64,000 nt of DNA from Bradyrhizobium cajani (GCF_009759665.1 NZ_WQNE01000014.1:120795-184794); one strand, 5' to 3'; counted from the stretch's first letter, positions 44,905 through 52,951 are shown. Translations and numbers: made by a program. The notes: generated by a model not told the origin, from the sequence alone.

Positions 44905-45875
44905 GACGCAGAACTCGACTGATACGCGCGGCGCGACGAAACGGTGCGTTGTATGAGCACGGATTGCAGGCAATTCATCGCGAGCCGGAAGCGATCTGAT
45001 CACAGGCGCCGGAGCGGCCGCAACAACTGCTCGCTCTTAACCTAACCGGTCAACCTTACTTGTCGTGGGCAAGCGCTACGACAGGTTGAAACCCTGCACC
45101 GACTTTTCTACAATGCATGCGCGATTTGAGATGAGCGCGCCATTTTACGGACGCGCGGCGCTTTTGGACGACGTCACGTTTTGAAAGAACTGGAATTTTT
45201 TAAGGCATTGACTGGCCAGGACGACCACACATGAATTTGCAATGTACTTGTCTGCGCCTGGCGCTTCGATCGACGCCGCCTGCGCCAGCCACGAAGACCC
45301 CGGCCCAGGAGCCACCGAAAGCCGCCAACGACAACCAGACGATCTGGCCGTTCGTGCCGTTTCCGCCCGGCTGGTCCGCGTCGAGCTGATTGCCCCCGTC
45401 CCAAAAGCGCAACGCCGCGCAAGCGGAATATCATCGCTTGGCGGCGTCCGTTTAGACATTGGGCGCTGAAATCCCCAATACACTTATGTCTATGGGGGCG
45501 GCCAAAGGTTCGATGAATCTTTGGCAATTCGGCGTCGGTCCGGCCCGACCCAACGTCTTGAAAAAATGCGCAGAAGATGGCCCCGCCCCATCCTTTCAAT
45601 CGGCCCGGCAAGCCGACCAACAGGCGCTGGAGGCGTGGAGAAAATCGTCGTTGCGGCACGCCTTTCGTACGCCGACCGCGGCAACCAATTCCCGCGCAAC
45701 GCGTTGCAGCTTTTTCCCACCTTTCCAGGGAGTCCGTGAGGCGCTGCGATCAGCGCCGCCCGGCCTGCATGGACAACCACCTTGTCTCACGTCCGTGTGA
45801 GCTGGAGCGCGACCGGTGAATTTTCACGAGCGAGCAGAGACCAATGAACAGCAGGCCGCAAGGCAAGGGGACACT
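44905..45875. other. 971-bp stretch without an intact gene
   Basis: Several overlapping frames exist but none has a family match or a good ribosome site. A likely broken small gene is listed at 45200-45459. Near 45037 the motif TTAACCTAACCGG occurs, which recurs at about 53061. Confidence 0.45.
45200..45459 (-). pseudogene. Possible frameshifted small membrane protein gene
   Basis: A plausible start frame (MSKRTPPSDDIPLARR from 45459) and a plausible body frame (GNGTNGQIVWLSLAAFGGSW then GVFVAGAGGVDRSARR, one TM helix) lie in different frames and meet near 45410. Joined, they would make a small single-TM protein of roughly 80 residues. A single indel would explain this. Confidence 0.3.
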
Positions 45876-46037
45876 GTGAGCCAGGTTGAGACGACCGAGA
45901 AACTCTCCGACGCACCGGAGGCCGGAAATTCGCTGTTCGCACTCGGCGGGCTTGCCGTGGCGGGAATTGCCATGCTGGGCTGGATCTGCGCCCTCGCCTG
46001 GATCGCCTGGCGCCTCGCCGGTTGGTTATTGTCCTAA
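45876..46037 (+). CDS. 53-residue single-TM micropeptide, paralogue of 22833-22994
   Basis: Acidic N-terminus (MSQVETTEKLSDAPEAGNS) and one TM helix ending AGWLLS. A GTG start at 45876 is preceded by AAGGGG; a GTG at 45816 would add 20 residues. It has the same length and the same C-terminal pattern (GIAMLGWICALAW) as the protein at 22833. Located just outside the left border of the tRNA-Pro island. Confidence 0.6.
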   Translation: MSQVETTEKLSDAPEAGNSLFALGGLAVAGIAMLGWICALAWIAWRLAGWLLS

Positions 46038-46105
46038 ACCGCGTTCGCCGCCCCGAAGCCTTGCACATCACCGTTGCGCGGCATCACGGGCACCAAGGTC
46101 GGGAC

Positions 46106-46150
46106 TGGTCGGGGCAGCTGGATTCGAACCAACGACCTGCAGTACCCAAA
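46106..46150 (-). repeat. 45-bp att-type direct repeat (copy of tRNA-Pro 3' part)
   Basis: Identical over 45 bp and in the same orientation to 48624-48668, which is the 3' part of tRNA-Pro from anticodon-loop nucleotide 33 through the CCA. The flanking bases differ on both sides. The duplicated tRNA end marks the far border of an inserted element. Confidence 0.9.
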
Positions 46151-46357
46151 TCGGTTGCATTTGCATTCCAGTGGTCAAAGTGACACGAGCTGAAAATGCT
46201 AAGTCATTGAAAACTCAGAGTTCGACCTCATCACCTTGTTCATACGAATGCAAACAGCGAGTTGGGGACCCCGGGTCCACCAATTCCGCACCAATATTTT
46301 ACTTTTCCCGAATTTGGACTCCGGGGAACCCGCGAGTGCGAACGCACTCTGTCGGTC

Positions 46358-46993
46358 CTAATCGAACGATGTGATTTGGCGATCGATGACTTTTTCTTCG
46401 ATGTAGCGATCGATATCCAAAGCTTGGCGAACCATCATATTCCTTGTCTGATGGTCGAGCCCCATTTTGTTTGAAAGGTTCAGCAGACGCTCAGCGTTCG
46501 CGATCTTTTTAGAGATCACAGTTTGCTCTTTCTCTGCCCTTGCCAGGGCCCTGTCTTCCTTTGCATCATAGCGCTCCACGATTGCCATGACGAAGCGGCG
46601 AATCTCGCCGATGACTTTTCCGATTCCGGCCAAATCTGTGAAGCCTGGACTGGCAAACTGTATCCGTGCCACGTGCAAAGGAATTGGGTTCGCCGTCTCT
46701 CTAACGAAGTCTCTAATTGTCTCGGCTTCGACTTGCTCCTCAATATGCCCCTCGAACTCGGCGTCCATCCAAAATGCGTCGTGGCGGAAGCGCCTAGCGA
46801 ATCGAGATCGGAAAATTCCCATCGATGACTGACCATCGACTTTCAGAAGCCCGAAGTGCGACAACTCGTTCAGCGTTTCCATACGCTGAAACAGCTCGGA
46901 GAACTCTGTAGCTCGCCACGTCCTATCGATGCTTATCCGCAAGATGGAGGCTTCTTTCGGAACATCTTGACCACTAAACTGCGGAGAGACCAT
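46358..46993 (-). CDS. Island protein of unknown function, 211 aa
   Basis: Third gene of the island operon, 24 bp after the nuclease-like gene, with GAGAGGG ahead of the ATG. N-terminal beta-rich part (ASILRISIDRTWRATEFSEL), a middle block HVARIQFASPGFTDLAGIGK that recurs in hypothetical accessory proteins, and a C-terminal charged coiled coil (DAKEDRALARAEKEQTVISK). No TM helix or catalytic motif was recognised. Its place in the cassette suggests an effector or adaptor, by inference. Confidence 0.65.
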   Translation of the reverse strand: MVSPQFSGQDVPKEASILRISIDRTWRATEFSELFQRMETLNELSHFGLLKVDGQSSMGIFRSRFARRFRHDAFWMDAEFEGHIEEQVEAETIRDFVRETANPIPLHVARIQFASPGFTDLAGIGKVIGEIRRFVMAIVERYDAKEDRALARAEKEQTVISKKIANAERLLNLSNKMGLDHQTRNMMVRQALDIDRYIEEKVIDRQITSFD

Positions 46994-47017
46994 TTCAACC
47001 CTCTCAGAAAATTATGC

Positions 47018-47821
47018 TTACTCTGGCAAAGCCAGAATGTCGTGCAGGACCACGATGACGTAGCGACGGATTCGTAGAACGTCAGCGCGCTCCTTGCTCC
47101 CGTGGGTTCCCGTGTTTGACATCGTGTAGACCGACCGCGCGAACCCTCCAACGATTTCCTCGACCGCGCTTGCAGCTTGTTCGGGCGCTGTCTCGTCTTT
47201 CATGCCGCGAGCCCTAAGAATGAACCGGACCTTCTGCTTCATGGTTGGGCCTTTGGTGTCCGGCTCTTGCTTGTAGCCGGTCATCTCGACAACTTCCTTG
47301 TCAGGGGCAAGGTAATCCAGCGTTTCCCGCAGCGCTTCGCGCAATTCGACCGCGGGACCGCGATAGGAAATACGCTTCGTGTCGGTCAGGTCGATCAGTG
47401 CTTGCTTAAACGACCGCGCGGCATTCGGTACCAGCCCTTCGAGGGTGCTCGCGATCCTCTGATCGTCCGGGCTAATGACCGGCTTATCGTTTTGGCTCGT
47501 CGCACCCCCCAGTGCCAACTTTCCGGTGATACGCGGGTAGAGCTTCTGAATGGCTTTGAGGTGCTTGACGTAAGAGGTTTTGCGGTTCGCCGACGAGGAC
47601 AGCGTCAGGATGGCTTGGAATGACGTGTCGAGCGCTTGCAGCTCTTCGGCTGCAACAGGCTCGATATGTCCGCGGTTCTGACGGAAATACTGCTGGGCGG
47701 TTTCCGAGGCGAGGTCTCTATCTTCTCGCGCGGAGATATTGACGCCCCTCGCCGCGTTGACGACTTTTCGGAGAGTTTCCAGCTCTTCGCCCAAGGCCCG
47801 CCAATCATCAGAGGCTGACAT
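47018..47821 (-). CDS. Predicted pPIWI-associating nuclease-like protein
   Basis: A 267-aa soluble protein. The C-terminal third (ELREALRETLDYLAPDKEV, then GPTMKQKVRFILRARGM and GFARSVYTMSNTGTHGSKER) matches my recollection of the pP_pnuc_2 family, predicted nucleases first described next to prokaryotic PIWI-like genes and found in defence islands. No PIWI gene is present here. The start overlaps the upstream stop as TAATG. The family call is from memory and needs an HMM search. Confidence 0.55.
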   Translation of the reverse strand: MSASDDWRALGEELETLRKVVNAARGVNISAREDRDLASETAQQYFRQNRGHIEPVAAEELQALDTSFQAILTLSSSANRKTSYVKHLKAIQKLYPRITGKLALGGATSQNDKPVISPDDQRIASTLEGLVPNAARSFKQALIDLTDTKRISYRGPAVELREALRETLDYLAPDKEVVEMTGYKQEPDTKGPTMKQKVRFILRARGMKDETAPEQAASAVEEIVGGFARSVYTMSNTGTHGSKERADVLRIRRYVIVVLHDILALPE

Positions 47822-48378
47822 TATCGCCTCTTCTTCGGCTTCGACCTCTTCGCGCGCTTCTTGACTGAGTTTTCGCCCAACGGGAGCTTATGAGTGACGA
47901 GGTTGTGTCCCACGGGGTTCAACCGGAATTGCCCGTTGCCGATGGCATGGAAGTAACCGGCATTCTTGGCGTTCGTGAGCGCCATCCCCAGCGCGGTCGG
48001 AAGCTCGAAGCCGGCGCTCGGGAAGTAGGTCGTAATGTCTTCGGCTTTGATATAATCCCGGCGCTCGTCCGGCGGGGCCAAGCTCTTCAGATAGTACGCC
48101 AGCACAGCCACCCTATCATTCACGGTCTTCGGCTGCTTCCGCTCGGCCAGAGTGCGGATGTCCATTTCGGCCGTATCGGCCCGAGGGGCCTGTGCTGGAA
48201 ACGCGGCTTCGTAGTCGATCGACTGAGCAATGGGAGGCGCGACGGTGCCGACCTTGATCCCGAGCTGCTTGAGTACAAAATCCAGAACGTTCTGTCGGGT
48301 ATTTTCGTCGAGCGGTTTGAGAGCCGCAATAATGGTCGTGATGGCAGAGACGCCATCCTCAGCATTGTCTTCACTCAT
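47821..48378 (-). CDS. Island first gene: small protein with a wing-helix-like C-terminal part
   Basis: A 185-aa protein. The N-terminus is helical (SAITTIIAALKPLDENTRQN, then VLDFVLKQLGI), followed by a disordered linker and a domain (VNDRVAVLAYYLKSL, AEDITTYFPSAGFELPTALG, YFHAIGNGQFRLNPVGHNLV) that looks like a winged helix or a fold often fused to nuclease partners. The C-terminus is strongly basic (KKRAKRSKPKKRR), fitting nucleic-acid binding. It heads the three-gene operon. Confidence 0.6.
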   Translation of the reverse strand: MSEDNAEDGVSAITTIIAALKPLDENTRQNVLDFVLKQLGIKVGTVAPPIAQSIDYEAAFPAQAPRADTAEMDIRTLAERKQPKTVNDRVAVLAYYLKSLAPPDERRDYIKAEDITTYFPSAGFELPTALGMALTNAKNAGYFHAIGNGQFRLNPVGHNLVTHKLPLGENSVKKRAKRSKPKKRR

Positions 48379-48469
48379 GCCCAGCCTCCTGAGCGCCCGA
48401 TATTAGCGATTTATCAGGGCCTTTCTACCGGGCGTTGCCGGCTATCAACTGCTCAGCTAAAGATTCCGG

Positions 48470-48565
48470 ATGGTCGATGTTCCGGGGGCCAAATTTCCAG
48501 GGTACGGGCGTTGCATCTATTGCGGCCCGACTGGTACGCTGAAGGACGAGCACATCATCCCTTAG
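48470..48565 (+). pseudogene. Truncated HNH-endonuclease-like fragment
   Basis: A 31-codon frame MVDVPGAKFPGYGRCIYCGP then TGTLKDEHIIP and a stop. The CxxC pair and DEHIIP are the hallmark start of HNH proteins of the type CIYCG-xn-LTDEHIVPxSLGG. The rest of the domain is missing after the TAG. It lies on the opposite strand from the island operon, near the tRNA border. Confidence 0.55.
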
Positions 48566-48623
48566 ATCTTCCACGAAGAAAGGGCACACGCGGGTATGAA
48601 GTCGCGGCGCCCCACTATGTTTT

Positions 48624-48700
48624 TGGTCGGGGCAGCTGGATTCGAACCAACGACCTGCAGTACCCAAAACTGCCGCGCTACCAGGCTGCGCTATACCCCG
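48624..48700 (-). tRNA. tRNA-Pro (anticodon TGG)
   Basis: A 77-nt cloverleaf with encoded CCA. The acceptor stem CGGGGTA pairs with TGCCCCG (one G-T pair), the anticodon stem GCAGT/ACTGC holds the loop TTTGGGT (anticodon TGG), and the T-arm is GGTTCGAATCC. Its 3' 45 nt are repeated at 46106-46150, marking it as the integration site of the island. Confidence 0.96.
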
Positions 48701-48785
48701 AATGTCCGGTGAGCCCCGTCGATACACGCTTCCCGGCGCGCCAGCAAGGCTGGCAATGCCCCGCCATGGGCCCCTATTTGGAGCC

Positions 48786-49295
48786 CTATTTGCTGCCGAA
48801 CAGCGGGTGACCGACGCGGTCACCGGGGCGGATGCCGTATTTCTGCGCCGTTCCCGCCGCCACCTCCAGAACCGCCCGCGCGGGTCCCTGGGACGAGATG
48901 ATCTTCGTCGACAGCGGCTCGGTGTTTTCCGCGATGCGCAGGATGCGGCCGTCGGCGCGGATGAAGATCATGTCGAGCGAGACGTAGGTGTTCTTCATCC
49001 ACATCGACACTTCCTGCTCGGGATTGAAGTCGAACAGCATGCCTTTGCCGTCGGCCAGCTCCTTGCGGTACATCAGTCCGGTCTGCTTCTCCTGCTCGGT
49101 CGTCGCCACTTCGACCGAGAATACCTGGACGCCGTTTTTGGTGACGATCTCGAGCGGCTGGAAGCTGGCGGCACCGGCGGGCGCGCTCGCGGCGGCAAAG
49201 CCGGCGATGACGAGGATGGCGGCAAGCCAGCTCCTCGCAAGGGACCAGGCAGGCTTTCGGTCAAGACGCATCGCAAGACGCATGGCAAAATCCAT
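48786..49295 (-). CDS. DUF192 family exported protein
   Basis: A 169-aa protein with a long signal peptide (LAAILVIAGFAAASAPAGA) after a basic N-terminus. The DUF192 fold shows EVATTEQEKQTGLMYRKEL, then MWMKNTYVSLDMIFIRADGR and RAVLEVAAGTAQKYGIRPGD. Periplasmic, no known enzymatic role. ATGs at 49295 and 49283 are both possible starts. Near tRNA-Pro. Confidence 0.9.
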   Translation of the reverse strand: MDFAMRLAMRLDRKPAWSLARSWLAAILVIAGFAAASAPAGAASFQPLEIVTKNGVQVFSVEVATTEQEKQTGLMYRKELADGKGMLFDFNPEQEVSMWMKNTYVSLDMIFIRADGRILRIAENTEPLSTKIISSQGPARAVLEVAAGTAQKYGIRPGDRVGHPLFGSK

Positions 49296-49429
49296 GGAAC
49301 GGCACTTGGGCCTGAGGGCTGGGACGGGAACAGTCCTACGCGGCGAGCGCCCGAAAAGCCAGAGGCGCCCTGGCCTGCCAGAGCGCCCCTGCTCACGATT
49401 GCGGGACTACGCGGGCTGCGGCCGCTAAA

Positions 49430-49527
49430 GCATGATCCGGAAAAGTGCGAAGCGGTTTTCCGAAAAGATCATGCGCAAACAACAACCTAAAGCGCGATGA
49501 CGATTCGTCCCAATCCATCGCGCTTTA
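49430..49527. repeat. RIME-like rhizobial palindromic repeat
   Basis: Two hairpins in a row. The first has arms GCATGATC (49430-49437) and GATCATGC (49467-49474) with an inner CGGAAAA/TTTTCCG pair. The second has perfect 12-bp arms TAAAGCGCGATG (49488-49499) and CATCGCGCTTTA (49516-49527). The second hairpin reaches the stop codon of the cold-shock gene and could end its transcript. Confidence 0.7.
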
Positions 49528-50181
49528 GTGCGACTGCAGTCCCGGCGATCCAGTCTCGGGATGGATCTCGGCCGCCATCATGCCCTTGGAGCCGGGCCCG
49601 AAGCGGACCAGGACATATTGGCCGGGCCGCAGTTCGGTCATGCCGAAGCGGCGCAGCGTCTCCATGTGCACGAAGATGTCGGGAGTGCCCTCGCCGCAGG
49701 TCAGGAAGCCGAAGCCGCGCAGCCGGTTGAACCATTTGACCTGGGCCCGCTCCAGCCCGCTGGTCGGGGTGACCGTGACGTGGGTGCGCGGCGGCAGCAT
49801 CTGCGCCGGATGGATCGCGGTGGACTCGTCCATCGAGACGACGCGAAAGGCCTGATAGCCCTTGGCGCGCTGGATGCACTCGACCACGATGCGCGCGCCC
49901 TCATAGGCGGTCTGGAAGCCGTCGCGCCTGAGCACGGTGACGTGAAGGAGCACGTCCGGCCAGCCATTGTCGGGAACGATGAAGCCGTAGCCCTTGGAGG
50001 CGTCGAACCATTTGATGACGCCGTGAACCTCGACGAGGTTGGCGCTGCCCTCACCTAACCCGGTGAAAGGACTGAGCGCGCTATCGCGACCGGTGCCGCC
50101 GCGCTCGCCCGCGGGAACTCCGACCTTCTTGGACTCAAATCCGTCCGACGACCCCATAACCCCGGACCCCACACATGCCAT
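49525..50181 (-). CDS. Cold-shock protein with two cold-shock domains
   Basis: A 218-aa RNA-binding protein with two CSD folds. The first (about residues 50-115) has VIKWFDASKGYGFIVPD and DVLLHVTVL, the second (about 145-205) has VKWFNRLRGFGFLTCGEGTP and DIFVHMETL. Each CSD carries RNP1 (KGYGFI / RGFGFL) and RNP2. Double-CSD proteins are common in Rhizobiales. The first 48 residues are a low-complexity lead; the start at 50181 has GAGGCGGG upstream, and 50157 is an alternative. The 184-bp spacer upstream may hold a 5' leader. Confidence 0.9.
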   Translation of the reverse strand: MACVGSGVMGSSDGFESKKVGVPAGERGGTGRDSALSPFTGLGEGSANLVEVHGVIKWFDASKGYGFIVPDNGWPDVLLHVTVLRRDGFQTAYEGARIVVECIQRAKGYQAFRVVSMDESTAIHPAQMLPPRTHVTVTPTSGLERAQVKWFNRLRGFGFLTCGEGTPDIFVHMETLRRFGMTELRPGQYVLVRFGPGSKGMMAAEIHPETGSPGLQSH

Positions 50182-50365
50182 GCAACCCGCCTCACTGGCG
50201 GCGTCGAATCACGCGTCTTTCGAGAACCTTCAGAGAATCTTCTCAACTGACGCGACGCGAATCTTTCGAATCAAAAGATAACACTCCCGGTTGCGAGGCA
50301 TAGACAAAAAAGAGATTCGCCGGAACCTATGAACAGCTTGCACAGCCGCGAATCAAACTACCGCC

Positions 50366-51127
50366 TCAATTTCCGACAAAGGGCCCGAGCGTTTCGCCGA
50401 TGTCGTGGCGGATCACGAGGTCGGCGATGTCGTCCTGCTCGGTCGGCTCGCGATTGATGATCACCAGACGTGCACCGCAATTCTTCGCCATCATCGGAAA
50501 GCCCGCCGCCGGCCACACCACGAGCGAGGACCCGATCGCGATGAAGAGGTCGCAGTCCCGCGACAGCTCGGTCGCGCGCTGCATTTCGTCCTCGGGCATC
50601 ATCTGGCCGAAGGAAATCGTGGCCGTCTTCACCGGCTCGTCGCACACTGTGCAGTCGGGGGCGGCGCCGTCCTCCTCGAACCGGCGCTTCACCCAGTCGA
50701 GCTGATAGGTCTGCCCACATCCGATGCAGCGCGCATAAGTAGTATTTCCGTGAAGTTCAATCACGTGTTCGGCGGCGAAGCCGGAGGCCTGGTGCAGATT
50801 GTCGATGTTCTGGGTGATGACCGCGGGAACCTTGCCGGCGCGGTAGAGCGAGGCCAGCGCGCGGTGGCCGCGGCCCGGTTTTGCCGCCGCGAAGGTTGCC
50901 TCCATCGCGAAGCGGCGGCGCCAGGATTCGTCCCGTGCTTCCTGGCTCGTGGCGAACTCGTCGAACGGGATCGGACGGTTGCGCATCCACAGTCCTCCCG
51001 GCGAGCGGAAATCCGGGATGCCGCATTCGGTCGAGATGCCGGCGCCGGTGAACGGCACGATCGTCTTGGCTTCGGCGATCATGTCGCCGAGCCGTTCGAC
51101 GCCGCTGCGAAGATCCGATGCAATCAT
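50366..51127 (-). CDS. cobB: NAD-dependent protein deacylase, Sir2 family
   Basis: A 253-aa sirtuin that removes acetyl or longer acyl groups from lysines using NAD. Motifs: VPFTGAGISTECGIPDFRSP for NAD, TQNIDNLH, the catalytic histidine in VIELHGNT, a zinc ribbon with C-x2-C (CIGCG) and C-x2-C (CTVCD), and GSSLVVWPAAGFP. The ATG at 51127 begins the family N-terminus; 51154 would add nine residues without a good ribosome site. Single gene. Confidence 0.93.
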   Translation of the reverse strand: MIASDLRSGVERLGDMIAEAKTIVPFTGAGISTECGIPDFRSPGGLWMRNRPIPFDEFATSQEARDESWRRRFAMEATFAAAKPGRGHRALASLYRAGKVPAVITQNIDNLHQASGFAAEHVIELHGNTTYARCIGCGQTYQLDWVKRRFEEDGAAPDCTVCDEPVKTATISFGQMMPEDEMQRATELSRDCDLFIAIGSSLVVWPAAGFPMMAKNCGARLVIINREPTEQDDIADLVIRHDIGETLGPFVGN

Positions 51128-51505
51128 TGCCGAGCCATCCCTGCGCACGAGCATGGCTCTATAGCATGCTCGGAGCGGATGTTGCCGTCATCTCGCAAGC
51201 CTCCTGCCCTCCGGCAGAGGCAGAAGCCGCGCGCAGCCTCTTCTGATTTGGGTCTTGCGCTAGCCACCAGGCGCGCAAGCGACAAGACTATTGACACTCT
51301 TATCCACCGGGATGCGCTCGCGAAGAGAAACATGGTCGGCAGTTTCTTCCGCCCGGCACTAATCACAGTCCTGCAATGCCTCCTCCCCATTGACGCCCCA
51401 TTCCGGAGCGCCAATGCATGTCTTCGAATGCGAGTCGGGCGCAATGCGGCGGCAGCGCCCGGATTCAGGTGCAAACGCAGTTCAGTTGCGAACAGAGGGG
51501 ATGTC
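51128..51505. other. 378-bp divergent spacer between sirtuin and a small gene
   Basis: No gene is visible. A TTGACA occurs near 51292 but no matching -10 was seen. It should hold the minus-strand sirtuin promoter and the plus-strand promoter of the gene at 51506. Confidence 0.45.
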
Positions 51506-51670
51506 ATGACCGAAGATGAAGAACGCAAAGCCCGCGAACGCGATGAGATTGCCGCCCGTGTTGCCGCCTTCCGCGCCACCCAGGAAAAATTCAAGCGCGA
51601 GCGTGAAGAGTATTTCGTGTCGACGCTCGAGAATGCCCGCAAGGCTGAACGGCCCTCGCTCTGGCCGTAG
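51506..51670 (+). CDS. Small charged helical protein, 54 aa
   Basis: Starts MTEDEERKARERDEIAARVA; almost wholly charged, predicted as one alpha helix with a short C-terminal end (RKAERPSLWP). AGAGGGG just upstream is a strong ribosome site. Ends before a strong shared terminator. A conserved-type Bradyrhizobium micro-protein of unknown role. Confidence 0.6.
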   Translation: MTEDEERKARERDEIAARVAAFRATQEKFKREREEYFVSTLENARKAERPSLWP

Positions 51671-51702
51671 GGCCTGCCATCATCGCAGGACATGCGACAG
51701 CA

Positions 51703-51731
51703 AAAAGCCCGGAGCATCGCTCCGGGCTTTT
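51703..51731. terminator. Bidirectional rho-independent terminator
   Basis: AAAAGCCCGGAGC (51703-51715) and GCTCCGGGCTTTT (51719-51731) form a perfect 13-bp stem with a 3-nt loop, with T/A runs on both sides. It serves the plus gene at 51506 and the minus gene at 51746. Confidence 0.9.
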
Positions 51732-51745
51732 CGCTTGGTCGGCCG

Positions 51746-52030
51746 TTACCAATGGCGGTAATAGTGGCGCCGGTAGTACGGCCCGCCGTAATAGGCGTAA
51801 GGACCCGGTCCGTAATAGTAGCCCGGGCCGCCATAATAGCCGTAGCGCGGCCCATAATAGCCGTACGGATGTGAAGCCGCGACCGCGCCTGCGGTGATTG
51901 CGCCGGCGGCCAGGCCGAATGCGAGGCCCGGACCGATGCCGCGGCCACGCGCCTCGGCAGGCGCAGGCGCCGCGACCGCGGTGACGCCGACCGCTGCGAC
52001 GGTGGCCAGAACTGCCAGTGTCTTCTTCAT
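51746..52030 (-). CDS. Exported glycine/tyrosine-rich small protein, 94 aa
   Basis: Signal peptide (KKTLAVLATVAAVGVTAVAA, cleavage near AEA) and then a Gly/Tyr/Pro-rich tail (YGYYGGPGYYYGPGPYAYYG) ending in a His/Arg/Tyr cluster (RRHYYRHW). Such low-complexity exported proteins are common in this genus. AGGAGG lies ahead of the ATG at 52030. Confidence 0.75.
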   Translation of the reverse strand: MKKTLAVLATVAAVGVTAVAAPAPAEARGRGIGPGLAFGLAAGAITAGAVAASHPYGYYGPRYGYYGGPGYYYGPGPYAYYGGPYYRRHYYRHW

Positions 52031-52216
52031 GATGTCCTCCTTCGCAACAGGAAAGACAACGCCGGGGCGGTGCGATGGTTGCGCGCGGCACGGGAACCGG
52101 TGCGCGCGAAAAATGTCGATGCAAGGGAACGAAACCACGGAACGAAACCCTGTCCGGCGGATTGATTCGACAAGTGCGGGAGCCTCAGCCATCCGGGTCG
52201 AGGTAACAGCACGAAG

Positions 52217-52252
52217 CCCCGTCAGCATCCTCCGCGGTGCTGGCGGGGTTTT
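52217..52252 (+). terminator. Rho-independent terminator, plus strand
   Basis: CCCCGTCAGCA (52217-52227) pairs with TGCTGGCGGGG (52238-52248) with one G-T pair and a 10-nt loop, then TTTT. It lies in the 292-bp gap between the minus gene ending at 52030 and the next plus gene; no upstream plus-strand gene is obvious, so it may end a small RNA. Confidence 0.7.
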
Positions 52253-52322
52253 CAGTTTCACGGGAGCAGTTGGCAGCAGACGATGGCTGCTGCCAAGGGG
52301 GCGGACGATCGAGGAGGAGAAA

Positions 52323-52553
52323 TTGCCCATATCCGCTTTGCTGGCCCGTATCCGCCGGCTCGTTCCCGCGTCCGACGATCAGCACTACGACGAGATCGTC
52401 CGCAATTTCGGCGTCGGCGCGCTACGCCCGCCGCCGACACCGATGAGCGACGGCGAGCTCGCGCGGGCCATTGCCGAGTTCCTCAAGGAAACGCCGTCGA
52501 GCGAGTCCGTCGCAACCCTGGGCCGGCGGCTCGACCGCTCCTCTCCGCTCTGA
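52323..52553 (+). CDS. Small hypothetical protein, 76 aa, TTG start
   Basis: Translates as ISALLARIRRLVPASDDQHY then a Pro-rich hinge and a helical tail (GELARAIAEFLKETPSSE). A TTG at 52323 is preceded at five bases by GAGGAGGAGA, so this start is well supported and no ATG is available nearby. Soluble; family not recognised. Confidence 0.6.
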   Translation: MPISALLARIRRLVPASDDQHYDEIVRNFGVGALRPPPTPMSDGELARAIAEFLKETPSSESVATLGRRLDRSSPL

Positions 52554-52631
52554 CCGATGTTTCTTCTTGTGAGCATGGAACAAGGTTTTCGCGCACACGT
52601 TGAATCCGTCCTCAGGCAGAAGAGGCCCGAC

Positions 52632-52757
52632 ATGCCCGCGTGGCTCGAAGTCCTGCTCAACCTGTCCGGCTATGCCGGTTTCGTGGCGCTTGCGGCCCGC
52701 GGCGGCGCGTGGCCGGACAAATCCGCCGACGACCAGATCTACCGCGACGAGCGCTAG
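52632..52757 (+). CDS. Small hypothetical protein, 41 aa
   Basis: Starts MPAWLEVLLNLSGYAGFVAL, one short hydrophobic helix followed by a charged tail (DKSADDQIYRDER). AGAAGAGG is ahead of the ATG. Its stop codon overlaps the stop of the convergent gene at 52754 on the palindrome CTAG, which supports both being real. Confidence 0.55.
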   Translation: MPAWLEVLLNLSGYAGFVALAARGGAWPDKSADDQIYRDER

Positions 52758-52951
52758 TTCGTGTGCGGCGCCTGGCCTGCCGTGCGCACCAGCCGGTCGG
52801 CCTTGATCGCGACGCGCGTCTCCTCGAGCTGCGGCCGCAGCGAGAAGCTGATCACCACGAAGGCGACACAGAACAGCGTGCCGACGATGGCGACGCGTCG
52901 GTAGGTGTGGCGATCACCCTGATAAAAAGACGGTTCTGAAAAAGGTGTCAT
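52754..52951 (-). CDS. Small single-TM protein, 65 aa
   Basis: Starts MTPFSEPSFYQGDRHTYRRV, one TM helix (VAIVGTLFCVAFVVISFSL), then a helical tail outside the membrane (KADRLVRTAGQ). GAGG is ahead of the ATG at 52951; a GTG at 53023 would add 24 residues. Conserved-type hypothetical. Confidence 0.65.
   Translation of the reverse strand: MTPFSEPSFYQGDRHTYRRVAIVGTLFCVAFVVISFSLRPQLEETRVAIKADRLVRTAGQAPHTN

Larger units (their letters stand above)
46106..48623. mobile_element. 2.5-kb genomic island at the 3' end of tRNA-Pro
   Basis: The island lies directly downstream of tRNA-Pro and is bounded by an exact 45-bp repeat of the tRNA end. The sequence is visibly more AT-rich than the surroundings. 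It carries three co-directional minus-strand genes (46358-48378) and a truncated HNH-like frame (48470-48565). No integrase or recombinase gene is present, so it was mobilised in trans or has lost its integrase. Confidence 0.8.

Noticed and set aside
45459..45800. 113-codon plus-strand frame in the gene-poor zone
   Set aside because: No ribosome site, no hydrophobic or domain pattern, and several overlapping frames of equal length.
46255..46300. GC-rich block GGGGACCCCGGGTCCACCA that looks like the end of a tRNA
   Set aside because: No matching acceptor, D or anticodon arm can be folded around it.
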